DNA of 64,000 bases from Cryobacterium sp. Y82 (GTDB lineage: Bacteria > Actinomycetota > Actinomycetes > Actinomycetales > Microbacteriaceae), in the NCBI RefSeq assembly GCF_002929495.1, contig NZ_PJJJ01000029.1:62001-126000 (forward strand), read 5' to 3'. Positions 35,966 through 44,100 of this stretch are shown piece after piece. Under the pieces are notes generated by a model. That model made no database searches and was not told the origin of the DNA. It saw nothing but the letters and a program-made list of their open reading frames with translations. Numbering within the stretch: position 1 is the first letter of the stretch; every line of letters starts with the position of its first letter. Both the position numbers and the translations under genes were made by a program.

Positions 35966-35971
35966 TAAACT
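35966..35971 (+). promoter_or_regulatory. -10 box of the 35978 gene, leaderless type
   Basis: TAAACT followed by six bases and ATG. Confidence 0.45.
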
Positions 35972-35977
35972 GAGCCG

Positions 35978-36523
35978 ATGATCATCCGCCGCGCCTTCTA
36001 CCACTGGCAATTCATTGCAGCCGGAACCCTGCCGCTCTGGTTACTCGTCGGGTCCGCGATCTTCGGATCGGGCGCATGGGCGGTCCTGGGTATCTTCTTT
36101 GGAGCCGTTCTGATCGGCCTCGGGCTGTTGCTCGTTGCCCTCGTCGTTTACGCACGCAAAGAAGTGCGCGAAACCCGGGCGCTCTCCTACGCCGACGTCG
36201 GCGTGCTCGCTCTCTGGCACGCGCTCATCATCGCCATTCCATTTTCAACGGATGCCGCAGGCTGGCTCAGCGTACTCGTCATCATCGCAGGCTTCGCCGT
36301 ATTCTGGTTCGCTGTCTGGGAGCTGTTTGACGCCGCCCGGCGCCGAGTTTTGGCGATGGTCGACTTAGTGGAGCAGCAGGCGCACGGACAGTCTGCCCCG
36401 GCCGGGGCCCAGCATCCACTGCCGAACCAGCCACGCCCCCACCAGGCCAGGCCGGCAGCGACCTTTGGCCGAAGTGCCAAGCCAGAGGTCATCGTCATCG
36501 AAGAAAAGCGCGATCGGCTCTGA
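35978..36523 (+). CDS. Four-segment membrane protein of unknown function
   Basis: 181 residues. Four hydrophobic segments at about 12-30, 33-55, 73-90 and 97-115, with short loops, then a Pro/Gln/His/Arg-rich cytoplasmic tail of about 60 residues ending EVIVIEEKRDRL. No family was recognised; the C-terminal VIVIEEKR motif is conserved-looking and may be a docking end (inference). It lies between trmD and rplS and has its own -10 box. No signal peptide or catalytic motif is seen. Confidence 0.75.
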   Translation: MIIRRAFYHWQFIAAGTLPLWLLVGSAIFGSGAWAVLGIFFGAVLIGLGLLLVALVVYARKEVRETRALSYADVGVLALWHALIIAIPFSTDAAGWLSVLVIIAGFAVFWFAVWELFDAARRRVLAMVDLVEQQAHGQSAPAGAQHPLPNQPRPHQARPAATFGRSAKPEVIVIEEKRDRL

Positions 36524-36539
36524 CCGACCGGCACCCGCT

Positions 36540-36568
36540 TTGCAACGGGTGCGAGTTCATGGCAGAAT
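36540..36568 (+). promoter_or_regulatory. Promoter of rplS
   Basis: -35 TTGCAA (36540-36545), 17 bases, -10 CAGAAT (36563-36568). The leader is about 125 bases and its start may fold: GGCAGAAT (36561-36568) pairs with ATTCTGCC (36590-36597), although the first arm overlaps the -10 and would only partly be transcribed. Confidence 0.5.
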
Positions 36569-36698
36569 AGGCGCTTGTGCCGCTGCAGGATTCTGCCACA
36601 GGGGAACCTGCTCGTTGCGGCGCACATCCTCATACTGATTGCTTCGGATGAAGCACCTAGCGTAGTCGACCTGTGGCGGGTACAGAGAGCGAAACAAC

Positions 36699-37040
36699 AT
36701 GCATATTCTCGACGCGGTAGACGCCCCATCGCTGAAGAAGGATCTTCCTGACTTCCGTGCCGGCGACACCGTCAAGGTTCACGTCAACATCATTGAGGGA
36801 ACCCGCTCTCGTATCCAGGTCTTCCAGGGAGTCGTCATCGGCCGCTCCGGCGAAGGCGTGCGCGAAACGTTTTGCGTTCGCAAGGTCAGCTTTCAGATCG
36901 GCGTCGAGCGTACCTTCCCGGTGCACTCCCCGGTCATCGACCACATCGAGATCGTGACCCGCGGCGATGTTCGTCGCGCAAAACTGTACTACCTGCGCGA
37001 CCTGCGTGGCAAGAAGGCCAAGATCAAGGAAAAGCGCTAA
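36699..37040 (+). CDS. rplS: 50S ribosomal protein L19
   Basis: 113 residues, full-length L19. [20 protein letters not shown] near 20-40, then [20 protein letters not shown], and the basic end [14 protein letters not shown]19 lies at the 30S-50S interface. The ATG at 36699 follows a long leader, and GAGAG lies about ten bases before it. A strong hairpin follows at 37079-37111. Confidence 0.97.
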   Translation: MHILDAVDAPSLKKDLPDFRAGDTVKVHVNIIEGTRSRIQVFQGVVIGRSGEGVRETFCVRKVSFQIGVERTFPVHSPVIDHIEIVTRGDVRRAKLYYLRDLRGKKAKIKEKR

Positions 37041-37078
37041 CTTTCGCGCTTCCCAAAGATCCAATCGGATTCTTCCCA

Positions 37079-37111
37079 GAGCTCCCCATCACCTAAACTG
37101 ATGGGGAGCTC
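37079..37111 (+). terminator. Terminator after rplS
   Basis: A 13-base perfect stem with a seven-base loop (arms 37079-37091 and 37099-37111), just before lepB. No U-tract follows, so some read-through to lepB may occur. Confidence 0.65.
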
Positions 37112-37121
37112 AGGCGGTTAA

Positions 37122-37919
37122 ATGACAGATGAAGTGCTCGCCTCCAGGTCCGATCGTCGGGTATCAGAGTCGAAGAGGTTGCCCAGAAAGATGGCCCGAA
37201 GCAAGAAAGCGCCCAGCAAGCAGCGCAGCGTCTTGCTGTTCATCCGCGACCTCCTCATTATTTTCGTGGTAGCACTGCTCATCTCGTTTTTGATCAAGAC
37301 CTTCCTGATCAGGTCGTTCTACATCCCCTCCGGGTCGATGGAAAACACGCTGCAGATCGACGACCGCATCATCGTGAATCAGCTCGAACCCGAGTTCATC
37401 CCGATCTCCCGTGGAGACGTCATCGTCTTCAAAGACCCGGGTGGATGGCTGCTGCCGCAGGCTGAGATCGTGCAAAATCCGATCGTAGCGGGGGCGGACT
37501 GGCTGCTCTCGGTCGTTGGCCTGTCCGCGCCCGACAGCAACGACCACCTGATCAAACGAGTGATCGGACTGCCCGGCGACCATGTCGTGTGCTGCAACGC
37601 CCTCGGCCAGATGAGCGTCAACGAAGTTCCACTTGACGAATCCGCTTACGTGCTGCTGCCGGCCGGCGATACCAAGGTCTCCAAGGACGACTTCGACGTC
37701 ACAATCCCGGCGGGCTCACTCTGGATGATGGGCGACAACCGTTACAACTCCAAGGACTCCCGCTACAACGGCGACACAGCTGGCAAAGGATACGTCCCGA
37801 TCGACAACGTCGTCGGTCGCGCGCTCGTGGTGAGCTGGCCGCTGGCGCACTGGGCGTGGCTCGATGACTACCCCGACGTATTCCGTGAAGTTGAGCAGGC
37901 CGACAAGGGCTCCGAGTAG
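37122..37919 (+). CDS. lepB: Signal peptidase I
   Basis: 265 residues, type I. One membrane anchor at about 38-58 after a basic cytoplasmic stretch. Catalytic Ser is in IPSGSM (residue 72) and Lys in HLIKRVIGLPGD (residue 145). The terminal GDNRYNSKDSRYNG motif is the family signature. It releases secreted proteins after Sec or Tat transport. It lies upstream of rnhB (TAGTG overlap), as commonly in actinobacteria. An in-frame Met (MARSKK) at residue 24 is an alternative start. Confidence 0.95.
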   Translation: MTDEVLASRSDRRVSESKRLPRKMARSKKAPSKQRSVLLFIRDLLIIFVVALLISFLIKTFLIRSFYIPSGSMENTLQIDDRIIVNQLEPEFIPISRGDVIVFKDPGGWLLPQAEIVQNPIVAGADWLLSVVGLSAPDSNDHLIKRVIGLPGDHVVCCNALGQMSVNEVPLDESAYVLLPAGDTKVSKDDFDVTIPAGSLWMMGDNRYNSKDSRYNGDTAGKGYVPIDNVVGRALVVSWPLAHWAWLDDYPDVFREVEQADKGSE

Positions 37920-38563
37920 TGGCGGTGTCCGACCCCACCCTTGAGGTGGAGTTCGATCTCCTGCGCACCGGCGCACGGTTTGTGATCGGCTGTGACGAAG
38001 TGGGTCGCGGTGCCCTTGCCGGGCCGCTGGCTGTCGGGTTTGCCGCGGTAGATGCATCCGTTCTGAGCATGCCCGCGGGACTTCGTGACTCGAAGATGCT
38101 CAGCGAACCGCGCCGGAAACTGCTCGCACCGCTCGCCGTTGCCTGGGCGACGTACTCGGCCGTGGGGCTCGCCTCGGCGGCCGAGGTCGATGAACTCGGC
38201 ATCATCGCCTGCCTCGGGCTGGCCGGCAAGCGGGCGTTGGCCGAGCTCTACAGGCAGGGTGTCGATGTGGCCGGCAGCATCGTCTTGCTCGACGGCAGCG
38301 ACGACTGGCTGAACAAGGCGCTGGCCACCCCGCTCAACGTCGTGACGCGCATCAAAGCCGACCGGGATTGCGGGTCGGTGGCGGCGGCATCCGTTATCGC
38401 CAAGGTGCACCGCGACCGCCTCATGATCGCTGCGCACGACGACGCGCCAGGGTACGGCTGGGCGTCGAACAAGGGCTACGGCAGCGCCGCCCATCTGAGC
38501 GCGATCAACGTGCTCGGGCCGACCCCCTTACACCGCAAATCGTGGCTCAAAATCTCAGCGTAA
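37919..38563 (+). CDS. rnhB: Ribonuclease HII
   Basis: 214 residues. Catalytic Asp-Glu pair in GCDEVGRGALAGP (residues 26-27), GLRDSKMLSEPRR, and a third acidic residue in KADRDCGSVAAASVIAKVHRD. It removes single ribonucleotides and RNA primers from DNA. The GTG start overlaps the lepB stop. Confidence 0.96.
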   Translation: MAVSDPTLEVEFDLLRTGARFVIGCDEVGRGALAGPLAVGFAAVDASVLSMPAGLRDSKMLSEPRRKLLAPLAVAWATYSAVGLASAAEVDELGIIACLGLAGKRALAELYRQGVDVAGSIVLLDGSDDWLNKALATPLNVVTRIKADRDCGSVAAASVIAKVHRDRLMIAAHDDAPGYGWASNKGYGSAAHLSAINVLGPTPLHRKSWLKISA

Positions 38564-38575
38564 GATGAGATCACC

Positions 38576-38899
38576 ATGGAAGAAGACGAATTCGAGGACT
38601 ACGACCGCGAGGTCGAGTTGGCCCTGTACCGGGAATATCGAGACGTGGTTGGCCAGTTCCAGTATGTCGTCGAAACCGAACGCCGCTTCTATCTCGCCAA
38701 CGAGGTCGACCTGGTGCGCCGGGACACGGAACACGATTTCTACTTCGAACTGACCATGAAGGACGTCTGGGTCTGGGACGTCTACCGCTCGGACCGCTTC
38801 GTGAAATCGGTGCGCGTGCTGACCTTCAAAGACGTCAACGTGGAAGAACTCGCTTCAAAAGACTTCGAACTTCCCAAGGAACTTGCGCTCGACGAATAA
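38576..38899 (+). CDS. DUF2469 conserved actinobacterial protein
   Basis: 107 residues, very acidic, with a compact conserved core: REVELALYREYRDVVGQFQY, then VVETERRFYLANEVDL, then VWVWDVYRSDRFVKSVRVLT. It always sits by rnhB in actinobacteria (Rv2901c in M. tuberculosis). The function is not known. TAAGAT, partly formed by the rnhB stop, precedes the ATG by nine bases. Confidence 0.9.
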   Translation: MEEDEFEDYDREVELALYREYRDVVGQFQYVVETERRFYLANEVDLVRRDTEHDFYFELTMKDVWVWDVYRSDRFVKSVRVLTFKDVNVEELASKDFELPKELALDE

Positions 38900-38928
38900 G
38901 CAATGACTCCGGGGCCTTGGGTGGCCGG

Positions 38929-38946
38929 ACCAACCAACCAACCAAC
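38929..38946. repeat. Tetranucleotide run before the GAPDH gene
   Basis: ACCA repeated four and a half times, between the -10 region and the ribosome site of the GTG start at 38969. Slippage here could change leader length but not the protein. Confidence 0.5.
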
Positions 38947-38968
38947 GAAGGTTAAGGAAGGCAACCCT

Positions 38969-40444
38969 GTGATCCAGGACGCTGATCGTGCCCGTGCAAC
39001 GTGGAGTAATCGTGAGGCTCTCGCTGAGGCGATGATTCCCCTGATCGGGCGCCTGTACCGGGACAGCAACGTCGTGACAAGCGTCTACGGCCGCGGCCTG
39101 GTCAACAAGTCGGTCGTCGGCCTGCTCAAGGCACACCGCTTCGCACGCCATATAGCGGATGTCGAGCTTCCGCTCGAAGAGACCCTCCCGATTCTGCAGA
39201 CCATCGATGGCCTCAATCTTGGAGCAGCCTCGATCGACCTCGCTCGCCTGGCCCTCGGCTTTCGCGAGCAGAACGACCGCGTCACCCTCGAGGAGTACTT
39301 GCGCGCCGAACTCGCCGACGTCGTTGGGCAGCACGGACTCGACGAGCGCACCAGCACCGACGTCGTGCTCTACGGTTTCGGTCGCATTGGCCGGCTGCTC
39401 GCCCGCATCCTGATCGAACACGCCGGCGGCGGCCAGGGCTTGCGACTGCGCGCGATCGTCGTGCGCCGCGGTTCCGCCAACGACCTGATGAAACGGGCCA
39501 GCCTGCTGCGTCGCGACTCGGTGCATGGCCCGTTCGAAGGCACGATCACCATCGACGAGGAGAACGACACCATCCTCGCCAACGGCACACTCATCCAGGT
39601 GATCTACTCCGGTGACCCGGCCAGCGTCGATTACACGCGGTACGGCATCCACGACGCCATCGTCGTCGACAACACCGGCAAGTGGCGCGACGAAGAAGGC
39701 CTGTCGCAGCACCTCAAGTGCCCCGGTATCGCCCGCGTTCTATTGACCGCGCCGGGCAAGGGCGCGCTGAAGAACATCGTGCACGGCATCAACCACACGG
39801 ACATTCTGGCGAGCGACCGCATTATCACCGCGGCGTCCTGCACCACGAACGCGATCACTCCGGTGCTCAAAGCCATCAACGACCGCTATGGCATCGTCGA
39901 CGGTCACGTCGAAACGGTGCACTCGTTCACCAACGACCAGAACCTCATCGATAACTTCCATTCCGGCGACCGCCGCGGCCGCTCCGCCGCGCTCAACATG
40001 GTCATCACCGAGACCGGAGCGGCCAAGGCCGTTGCCAAGGCTCTGCCCGAACTCGCCGGCAAACTCACCGGCAACGCTATCCGCGTTCCCACCCCCGACG
40101 TGTCGATGGCCATTCTCAACCTCAACCTTGCCCTCGCGACCGATAAGGACGAGCTCAACACCTATCTCCGCACCATGTCGCTGCACTCCTCGCTGCACCG
40201 GCAGATTGACTACATCGACTCGCCCGAAGTGGTGTCGAGTGATTTCCTCGGCTCGCGACGGGCCGGGATCGTCGACGGGCTGGCGACCATCGTCACCGAC
40301 CAGAAGGCCGTGCTGTACGTCTGGTACGACAACGAATATGGCTACAGCTGCCAGGTCATCCGGGTGCTCGAAGAGATGTCCGGCGTGCACGCGCCCATCT
40401 TCCCGGCCATCCTCGCCGCCGAGCCCCTCGAGCCGGTCGCCTGA
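38969..40444 (+). CDS. gapB: Long-form glyceraldehyde-3-phosphate dehydrogenase
   Basis: 491 residues from the GTG at 38969; AAGGAAGG lies about seven bases before it. The N-terminal 130 residues are a helical extension absent from classical GAPDH. The NAD(P)-fold starts at VVLYGFGRIGRLL (about 133), and the catalytic Cys is C291 in AASCTTNAITP. WYDNEYGYSCQV near the end is a family motif. The length and extension match C. glutamicum GapB, an NADP-preferring enzyme in the gluconeogenic direction. That role is inferred from family only. A hairpin follows. Confidence 0.92.
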   Translation: MIQDADRARATWSNREALAEAMIPLIGRLYRDSNVVTSVYGRGLVNKSVVGLLKAHRFARHIADVELPLEETLPILQTIDGLNLGAASIDLARLALGFREQNDRVTLEEYLRAELADVVGQHGLDERTSTDVVLYGFGRIGRLLARILIEHAGGGQGLRLRAIVVRRGSANDLMKRASLLRRDSVHGPFEGTITIDEENDTILANGTLIQVIYSGDPASVDYTRYGIHDAIVVDNTGKWRDEEGLSQHLKCPGIARVLLTAPGKGALKNIVHGINHTDILASDRIITAASCTTNAITPVLKAINDRYGIVDGHVETVHSFTNDQNLIDNFHSGDRRGRSAALNMVITETGAAKAVAKALPELAGKLTGNAIRVPTPDVSMAILNLNLALATDKDELNTYLRTMSLHSSLHRQIDYIDSPEVVSSDFLGSRRAGIVDGLATIVTDQKAVLYVWYDNEYGYSCQVIRVLEEMSGVHAPIFPAILAAEPLEPVA

Positions 40445-40455
40445 CTCGTGGGACC

Positions 40456-40477
40456 GGACGGGGCCTCGGCCCCGTCC
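40456..40477. terminator. Terminator between the GAPDH gene and the convergent DUF385 gene
   Basis: GGACGGGGC-CTCG-GCCCCGTCC, a nine-base GC stem with a tetraloop, twelve bases after the GAPDH stop and five bases before the end of the convergent gene. Confidence 0.65.
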
Positions 40478-40481
40478 ACGA

Positions 40482-40928
40482 TTAGACGCGCGGCTCGCAG
40501 ATGACCACAGGGATGTCGCGCTCGGTCTTGCCCTGGTAGGCGCCATAGCCGGGGTAGGCGGCGACGATGCGCGGCCACAGCTCGGCTTTCTCAGCGGATG
40601 ACGCGGTGCGCGCCCGAAACGGCAGTGTCACGTTTCGTATAGTCAGGTCCACATCCGGCTGCGCGACGAGGTTGAGGTACCAGAACGGATGCCGGTCGTC
40701 GCCGCCCTTGGACGCCACGAGCACATACCTTCCGCCCTCGTGCACGGGCGCCGTCAACATCGTCGACCGGCGTTTCCCGCTACTGCGGCCCGTCGTGTGC
40801 AGTTCGACCGTCTGCATGGTGCCGATGGTCCAGCCGAGGCGTCCGCGCGAAAGAGCCAGCAGCATCCGGTGCATGCCGTTCATGGCGTGCATGCCGAAGT
40901 CAGTCACCCGGTTGCGCAGCGTCTTCAT
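40482..40928 (-). CDS. Deazaflavin-dependent nitroreductase-like protein (DUF385)
   Basis: 148 residues from the ATG at 40928, which has TACGCT six bases upstream. The split-barrel core is LHTTGRSSGKRRSTML, then YVLVASKGGDDRHPFWYLNL and DVDLTIRN, the pattern of the F420-dependent DDN-like family. A short N-terminal amphipathic helix precedes it. Members reduce nitroimidazoles or quinones with F420. With the LLM gene this suggests the host makes F420. Substrate unknown. Confidence 0.88.
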   Translation of the reverse strand: MKTLRNRVTDFGMHAMNGMHRMLLALSRGRLGWTIGTMQTVELHTTGRSSGKRRSTMLTAPVHEGGRYVLVASKGGDDRHPFWYLNLVAQPDVDLTIRNVTLPFRARTASSAEKAELWPRIVAAYPGYGAYQGKTERDIPVVICEPRV

Positions 40929-40934
40929 ACGCCA

Positions 40935-40960
40935 AGCGTACGTGGCCCTGACGATAGGTT
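40935..40960. promoter_or_regulatory. Two divergent leaderless -10 boxes
   Basis: TACGCT on the - strand (40935-40940) is six bases from the DUF385 ATG at 40928; TAGGTT on the + strand (40955-40960) is six bases from the alcohol dehydrogenase ATG at 40967. The two are 14 bases apart. Confidence 0.5.
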
Positions 40961-40966
40961 GGAGGA

Positions 40967-42106
40967 ATGATTCCAGCAACGATGCTCAGCATGATTCTTC
41001 GCGGCGCCGGCTCGGCGCGTCCCTACGCCGACAGCCGCCCGCTGACGCTCGAGCAGATTCCGGTACCGAGCCCACGTACCGGCGAGGTGCTCGTACGCAT
41101 CGAACGCGCCAGTCTGTGTCACTCGGATCTGTCGGTGATCGATGGCTCCCGCATTCGCCCCCTGCCGATGGCGCTCGGTCACGAGGCCTCCGGCACCGTT
41201 GCCGCCATCGGTGAGGGCATCGATGATGTTGCCGTCGGTGACCGGGTCGTGCTGGTGTTCGTGCCAAGCTGCGGCGAGTGCCGGGCTTGCCTCGCCGGGC
41301 GCCCCGCGCTCTGCCACCGCGGCGCCGCGGCGAACGGAACCGGCGACCTGCTGCACGGACCGGCGGTGCTGGAAAGCGACGTTGGGGAGCGTATCAACCA
41401 CCACTTGGGCGTCTCGGCGTTCTCGCAGTACGCGGTCGTCGCCCGCGAATCGGTCGTCGTGATCGACCGGGACGTTCCCTTCGATGTTGCCGCCATGTTT
41501 GGCTGCGCGGCCCTTACCGGCATCGGCGCCGTGTTCAACACCGGCGCCCTCGCGCCCGGCCAGTCGGTAATCGTGTTCGGACTCGGCGCGGTCGGACTGA
41601 TGGCCGTCATGGCCGCGGCACAAATAGTCGGCACGACCGTGATCGCGATCGATCCGTTGCCGCAGAAGCAGGCGTTGGCCCTTCGATTAGGTGCCCAGTA
41701 TGCCGGACCGCCCGACCAGGCGGCCGAGCTCGTGCAAACGCACACCGGAGGGGGCGTCGACCTCGCCATCGAAGCCGTCGGCAGTGCCCGCGTGATGGAG
41801 GCAAGCCTCGCCCTGCTCACCCGGGGTGGTGCCCTGGTCTCGGTCGGCCTGCCGCATCCAGAGCAGACCATCACCACGCCGGCGCTGCAGTTTGCCGGGC
41901 TCGGCCATCGGCTGCTCGGATCGTACATGGGAGATTCGGTGCCGAGCCGGGACATCCCTCGTTACCTACAGCTGTGGCGAGACGGCCTCTTGCCGGTCGA
42001 ACTGCTGCACACCGATACCCGCCCACTCGCCGACCTCAACGAGAGCCTGGATGCGCTCGTCGCCGGCGAGGTCGTGCGCCGCCTGTTCGTGATGCACGAC
42101 GAGTAG
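40967..42106 (+). CDS. Zinc-dependent alcohol dehydrogenase
   Basis: 379 residues. Start by the leaderless -10; GGAGGA overlaps the gap before ATG. Zinc site Cys in RASLCHSDLS, GHEASG with the second metal ligand; structural zinc Cys run CGECRACLAGRPALC. Rossmann GLGAVGLMAVM at about 208. The substrate and direction are unknown; medium-chain family members of this type act on primary alcohols and aldehydes. The next gene (yraN) begins after about 100 bases without features. Confidence 0.93.
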   Translation: MIPATMLSMILRGAGSARPYADSRPLTLEQIPVPSPRTGEVLVRIERASLCHSDLSVIDGSRIRPLPMALGHEASGTVAAIGEGIDDVAVGDRVVLVFVPSCGECRACLAGRPALCHRGAAANGTGDLLHGPAVLESDVGERINHHLGVSAFSQYAVVARESVVVIDRDVPFDVAAMFGCAALTGIGAVFNTGALAPGQSVIVFGLGAVGLMAVMAAAQIVGTTVIAIDPLPQKQALALRLGAQYAGPPDQAAELVQTHTGGGVDLAIEAVGSARVMEASLALLTRGGALVSVGLPHPEQTITTPALQFAGLGHRLLGSYMGDSVPSRDIPRYLQLWRDGLLPVELLHTDTRPLADLNESLDALVAGEVVRRLFVMHDE

Positions 42107-42208
42107 CACCTCCTCCACAGGCACCCAGGTTGCGCCCTCCTCCACCAATTTTGCGACGGCCGGTGCCACACGGGCCCGGAGACGTCACTCTGGTCTTCGG
42201 AGGCACTC

Positions 42209-42565
42209 GTGGCGCGCAAAGACGAACTCGGCAAACTCGGCGAAGATCAGGCCGCGCGCTTTCTTCAGGGAGCCGGCTACACGATCCTGACCCGCAATTG
42301 GCGCTGCTCAGAGGGGGAGATCGACCTCGTCGTGCAACAGGGCGCTGCCGTTGTGTTTGTCGAGGTGAAGACGCGCAGCAGCGTGAGTTTCGGGCATCCG
42401 TTTGAAGCCATCACGGTGAAAAAGCTGGCCCGGATGCGCCGCCTGGCCGCCGCCTGGTGTGTCGAGGCTGAGCGCTGGCCACGCCAAATCCGGCTCGACG
42501 TCATCGCGGTGATCGGCCCGGTCGGCCGCGAACCGGTCATCGAACACCTTGAGGGCGTGTTCTGA
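42209..42565 (+). CDS. yraN: YraN family endonuclease-like protein (UPF0102)
   Basis: 118 residues. The RecB-like nuclease core is visible: LGKLGEDQAARFLQGAGYTI, GEIDLVV (Asp) and FVEVKTR (Glu-x-Lys). The nuclease activity is inferred from the fold. The GTG start has GGAGG about seven bases upstream. It overlaps the next gene by one base and starts the yraN-comM-dprA operon. Confidence 0.92.
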   Translation: MARKDELGKLGEDQAARFLQGAGYTILTRNWRCSEGEIDLVVQQGAAVVFVEVKTRSSVSFGHPFEAITVKKLARMRRLAAAWCVEAERWPRQIRLDVIAVIGPVGREPVIEHLEGVF

Positions 42566-44100
42566 TGGGCATCGCCCGCACTCACGCCGTAGCAATGCTC
42601 GGACTGACCGGAGCGCTCGTCGAGGTCGAGGCCGATATCTCGGCGCAACTGCCCGGCATGATTTTGATCGGGCTGCCCGATGCGGCACTCGCGCAGGCCA
42701 CCCAGCGCGTGCGTGCTGCGGCAGCCAACAGCGGATGCCCGCTCACCGTTCACCGCCTCACCATCAATCTGTCCCCGGCCGCGCTGCCCAAGCACGGTGC
42801 CGGATTTGACCTCGCGATTGCGCTGGCTTGCCTCGCCGCCGACAGTACCGTTTCGGGAAAATCGGTCGGTCAGGTCGTGCACTTTGGCGAACTCGCCCTC
42901 GACGGCAGACTACGGCCGACGCCGGGCATTCTTCCGGGTGTGATGGCCGCGGCTCGCCTCGGGAATCCAACGGTGATGGTGCCGATCGGCAACGAGGCTG
43001 AAGCACGACTCGTGCCTAATATTCGCGTCATCGGTGTCGCATCGTTGCGTGATGCGGCGATCTTCCACGGCGCCACACTCCCGCCGAGACCGGTCGAGCC
43101 CATTCTGGCGGCGACCGGGCCGGCCAGCCTGGCCGCCGAACCCGACCTGGCAGACGTGATCGGCAATGACGACGCCATTCTGGCCCTGCAGATCGCTGCC
43201 GCGGGCGGGCACCACGTGTTTTTGCTCGGCCCGCCAGGCGCCGGAAAGACTATGCTCGCGGCCCGTCTGCCCGGCCTGCTGCCAGACCTCGACCCGGCGA
43301 GCTCTCTGGAGGTCAGTTCCCTCCGATCGCTCAGCGGGCTCGGATTGGGCGGAGCCCTGATCACCCGGCCGCCCTGGGAAGCGCCACACCATACGGCGAC
43401 CGCTGCGGCCATGGTCGGCGGTGGTAACGGACAAATTCGGCCGGGGGCGGCGTCGCAGGCCTCGCACGGAGTTCTCTTTCTCGACGAGGCCCCCGAATTC
43501 GCTACTCCGGTGCTTGACGCCCTGCGCCAGCCCCTGGAATCTGGCTGGATCAGCATTCACCGCGCCAACGCCGTCGCGCATTTTCCGGCTCGGTTTCAAC
43601 TGGTGATGGCAGCTAATCCCTGCCCGTGCGGGCAGTACGGTGCGGGCGACCTCAGTTGCACGTGCCCGCCCAACGCACGCCGCCGTTACCTGGCTCGTAT
43701 CTCGGGGCCGCTGCTCGACCGCATCGACATCCAGCTCAACGTCAAGCGCATCACCGCCGCCCAGCTGCGCCTTGCCACCGATACGCAGCGGATGACGAGC
43801 GTCACCGCCCGAAAGCGGGTGGTAGCTGCCCGCGCGGCGGCGGCCGAGCGGCTCAGCAGCACCCCCTGGACCCTGAACTCCCAGGTTCCGGGCCCGTGGC
43901 TGCGCGGCGCATCGACCCGATTGGCACCCAGCACCACCGCGGGCCTTGACCGGGCGCTCGAACGCGGCGGAATCACTATGCGCGGCTACGACCGGGTTCT
44001 GCGCATCGCCTGGACCCTGGCCGACTACGACGGTCTCAGCAGTCCCGGCCCCGACCAAATCGGTCACGCCCTCTACCTACGCAAAGGAATGACTTCATGA
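42565..44100 (+). CDS. comM: ComM/YifB family Mg-chelatase-like ATPase
   Basis: 511 residues. N-terminal Lon-protease-like fold (ISAQLPGMILIGLPDAALAQ), then AAA+ domain with Walker A GPPGAGKTMLAARLP, GVLFLDEAPEF (Walker B), and NPCPCGQYG and CTCPPNARRRY zinc-like Cys motifs, plus a C-terminal Mg_chelatase_C. Family members are hexameric branch-migration helicases that help integrate DNA during transformation. DprA follows (ATGA overlap), which supports such a role. Confidence 0.94.
   Translation: MGIARTHAVAMLGLTGALVEVEADISAQLPGMILIGLPDAALAQATQRVRAAAANSGCPLTVHRLTINLSPAALPKHGAGFDLAIALACLAADSTVSGKSVGQVVHFGELALDGRLRPTPGILPGVMAAARLGNPTVMVPIGNEAEARLVPNIRVIGVASLRDAAIFHGATLPPRPVEPILAATGPASLAAEPDLADVIGNDDAILALQIAAAGGHHVFLLGPPGAGKTMLAARLPGLLPDLDPASSLEVSSLRSLSGLGLGGALITRPPWEAPHHTATAAAMVGGGNGQIRPGAASQASHGVLFLDEAPEFATPVLDALRQPLESGWISIHRANAVAHFPARFQLVMAANPCPCGQYGAGDLSCTCPPNARRRYLARISGPLLDRIDIQLNVKRITAAQLRLATDTQRMTSVTARKRVVAARAAAAERLSSTPWTLNSQVPGPWLRGASTRLAPSTTAGLDRALERGGITMRGYDRVLRIAWTLADYDGLSSPGPDQIGHALYLRKGMTS

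Noticed and set aside
42910..44067. 385-codon open frame opposite comM
   Set aside because: ComM motifs are complete on the + strand; the opposite translation has no recognisable domain.
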